Below, piece by piece: positions 5,206 through 5,240 of a DNA stretch of 5,240 bases. This DNA comes from Faecalibacterium sp. CAG:74 (GTDB lineage Bacteria; Bacillota; Clostridia; Christensenellales; Aristaeellaceae). The position numbers and the translations under genes were made by a program. A model generated the notes under the pieces. The model searched no databases. It saw nothing but the letters and a program-made list of their open reading frames with translations, and was not told the origin of the DNA. The stretch spans positions 56,899 through 62,138 of the forward strand of contig FR899884.1 of assembly GCA_000437595.1 (NCBI GenBank). Direction: 5' to 3'. The stretch's first letter is position 1, and every line of letters begins with the position of its first letter.

Positions 5206-5236
5206 AAATAAAAAGTCAAGCCCCAAATGGGACTTG
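5206..5236 (-). terminator. Probable terminator for a convergent minus-strand gene
   Basis: CAAG (5217-5220) pairs with CTTG (5233-5236) and CCC (5222-5224) with GGG (5229-5231), with one C.A mismatch and loop AAAT. Read on the minus strand, the stem is followed after two bases by TTTTTATTT (5214 down to 5206), the form of an intrinsic terminator. On the + strand no T-tract follows before the window ends, so whether it also stops the binding-protein transcript cannot be seen. Confidence 0.6.
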
Positions 5237-5240
5237 CTGC

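Overview
The window reads as chromosomal DNA from a GC-rich Firmicute, most likely a gut-type Clostridia of the Oscillospiraceae/Ruminococcaceae kind. This is an inference from strong AGGAGG-type ribosome binding sites, a clostridial-style PurA C-terminus, a Gram-positive-style lipoprotein solute-binding protein, and an intergenic array of short hairpins that I associate from memory with that group. All recognisable genes are on the + strand and almost all of the coding sequence is housekeeping.

Layout: (1) 1-588 is the C-terminal part of purA (adenylosuccinate synthetase, AMP synthesis), cut by the window edge and followed by a probable intrinsic terminator. (2) 589-1152 is a 564-base gene-free interval. 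Its 699-1045 part is packed with perfect short inverted repeats, several of them sharing sequence, and is the most unusual part of the window. A pyrimidine-only tract and a strong Shine-Dalgarno follow. (3) 1153-3580 is a tight histidine-biosynthesis operon, hisH-hisF-hisC. hisH and hisF overlap by 7 bases; hisF and hisC are separated by 2 bases, with the hisC ribosome binding site inside the end of hisF. It closes with a very strong rho-independent terminator at 3592-3624. (4) 3625-3744 holds a good sigma-A-type promoter (TTGCAT-17-TATACT), a dyad overlapping its -35 box and a 10-base perfect palindrome in the leader. (5) 3745-5178 encodes a lipoprotein extracellular solute-binding protein (ABC family 1). 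(6) The last 62 bases carry a hairpin followed, on the minus strand, by a T-rich tract. This suggests a convergent gene ends just beyond the window, which would leave the binding protein without a co-transcribed permease.

How the genes work together: HisH and HisF form imidazole-glycerol-phosphate synthase, which joins glutamine-derived ammonia to PRFAR, giving IGP and AICAR. AICAR feeds back into purine synthesis, the pathway in which PurA acts on IMP. HisC acts later, on imidazole-acetol phosphate. hisA, which normally lies between or next to hisH and hisF, is not here. The binding protein is an independent transport unit. I found no mobile-element ORF, CRISPR array, tRNA or rRNA. The best candidate for something little described is the hairpin array between purA and hisH.
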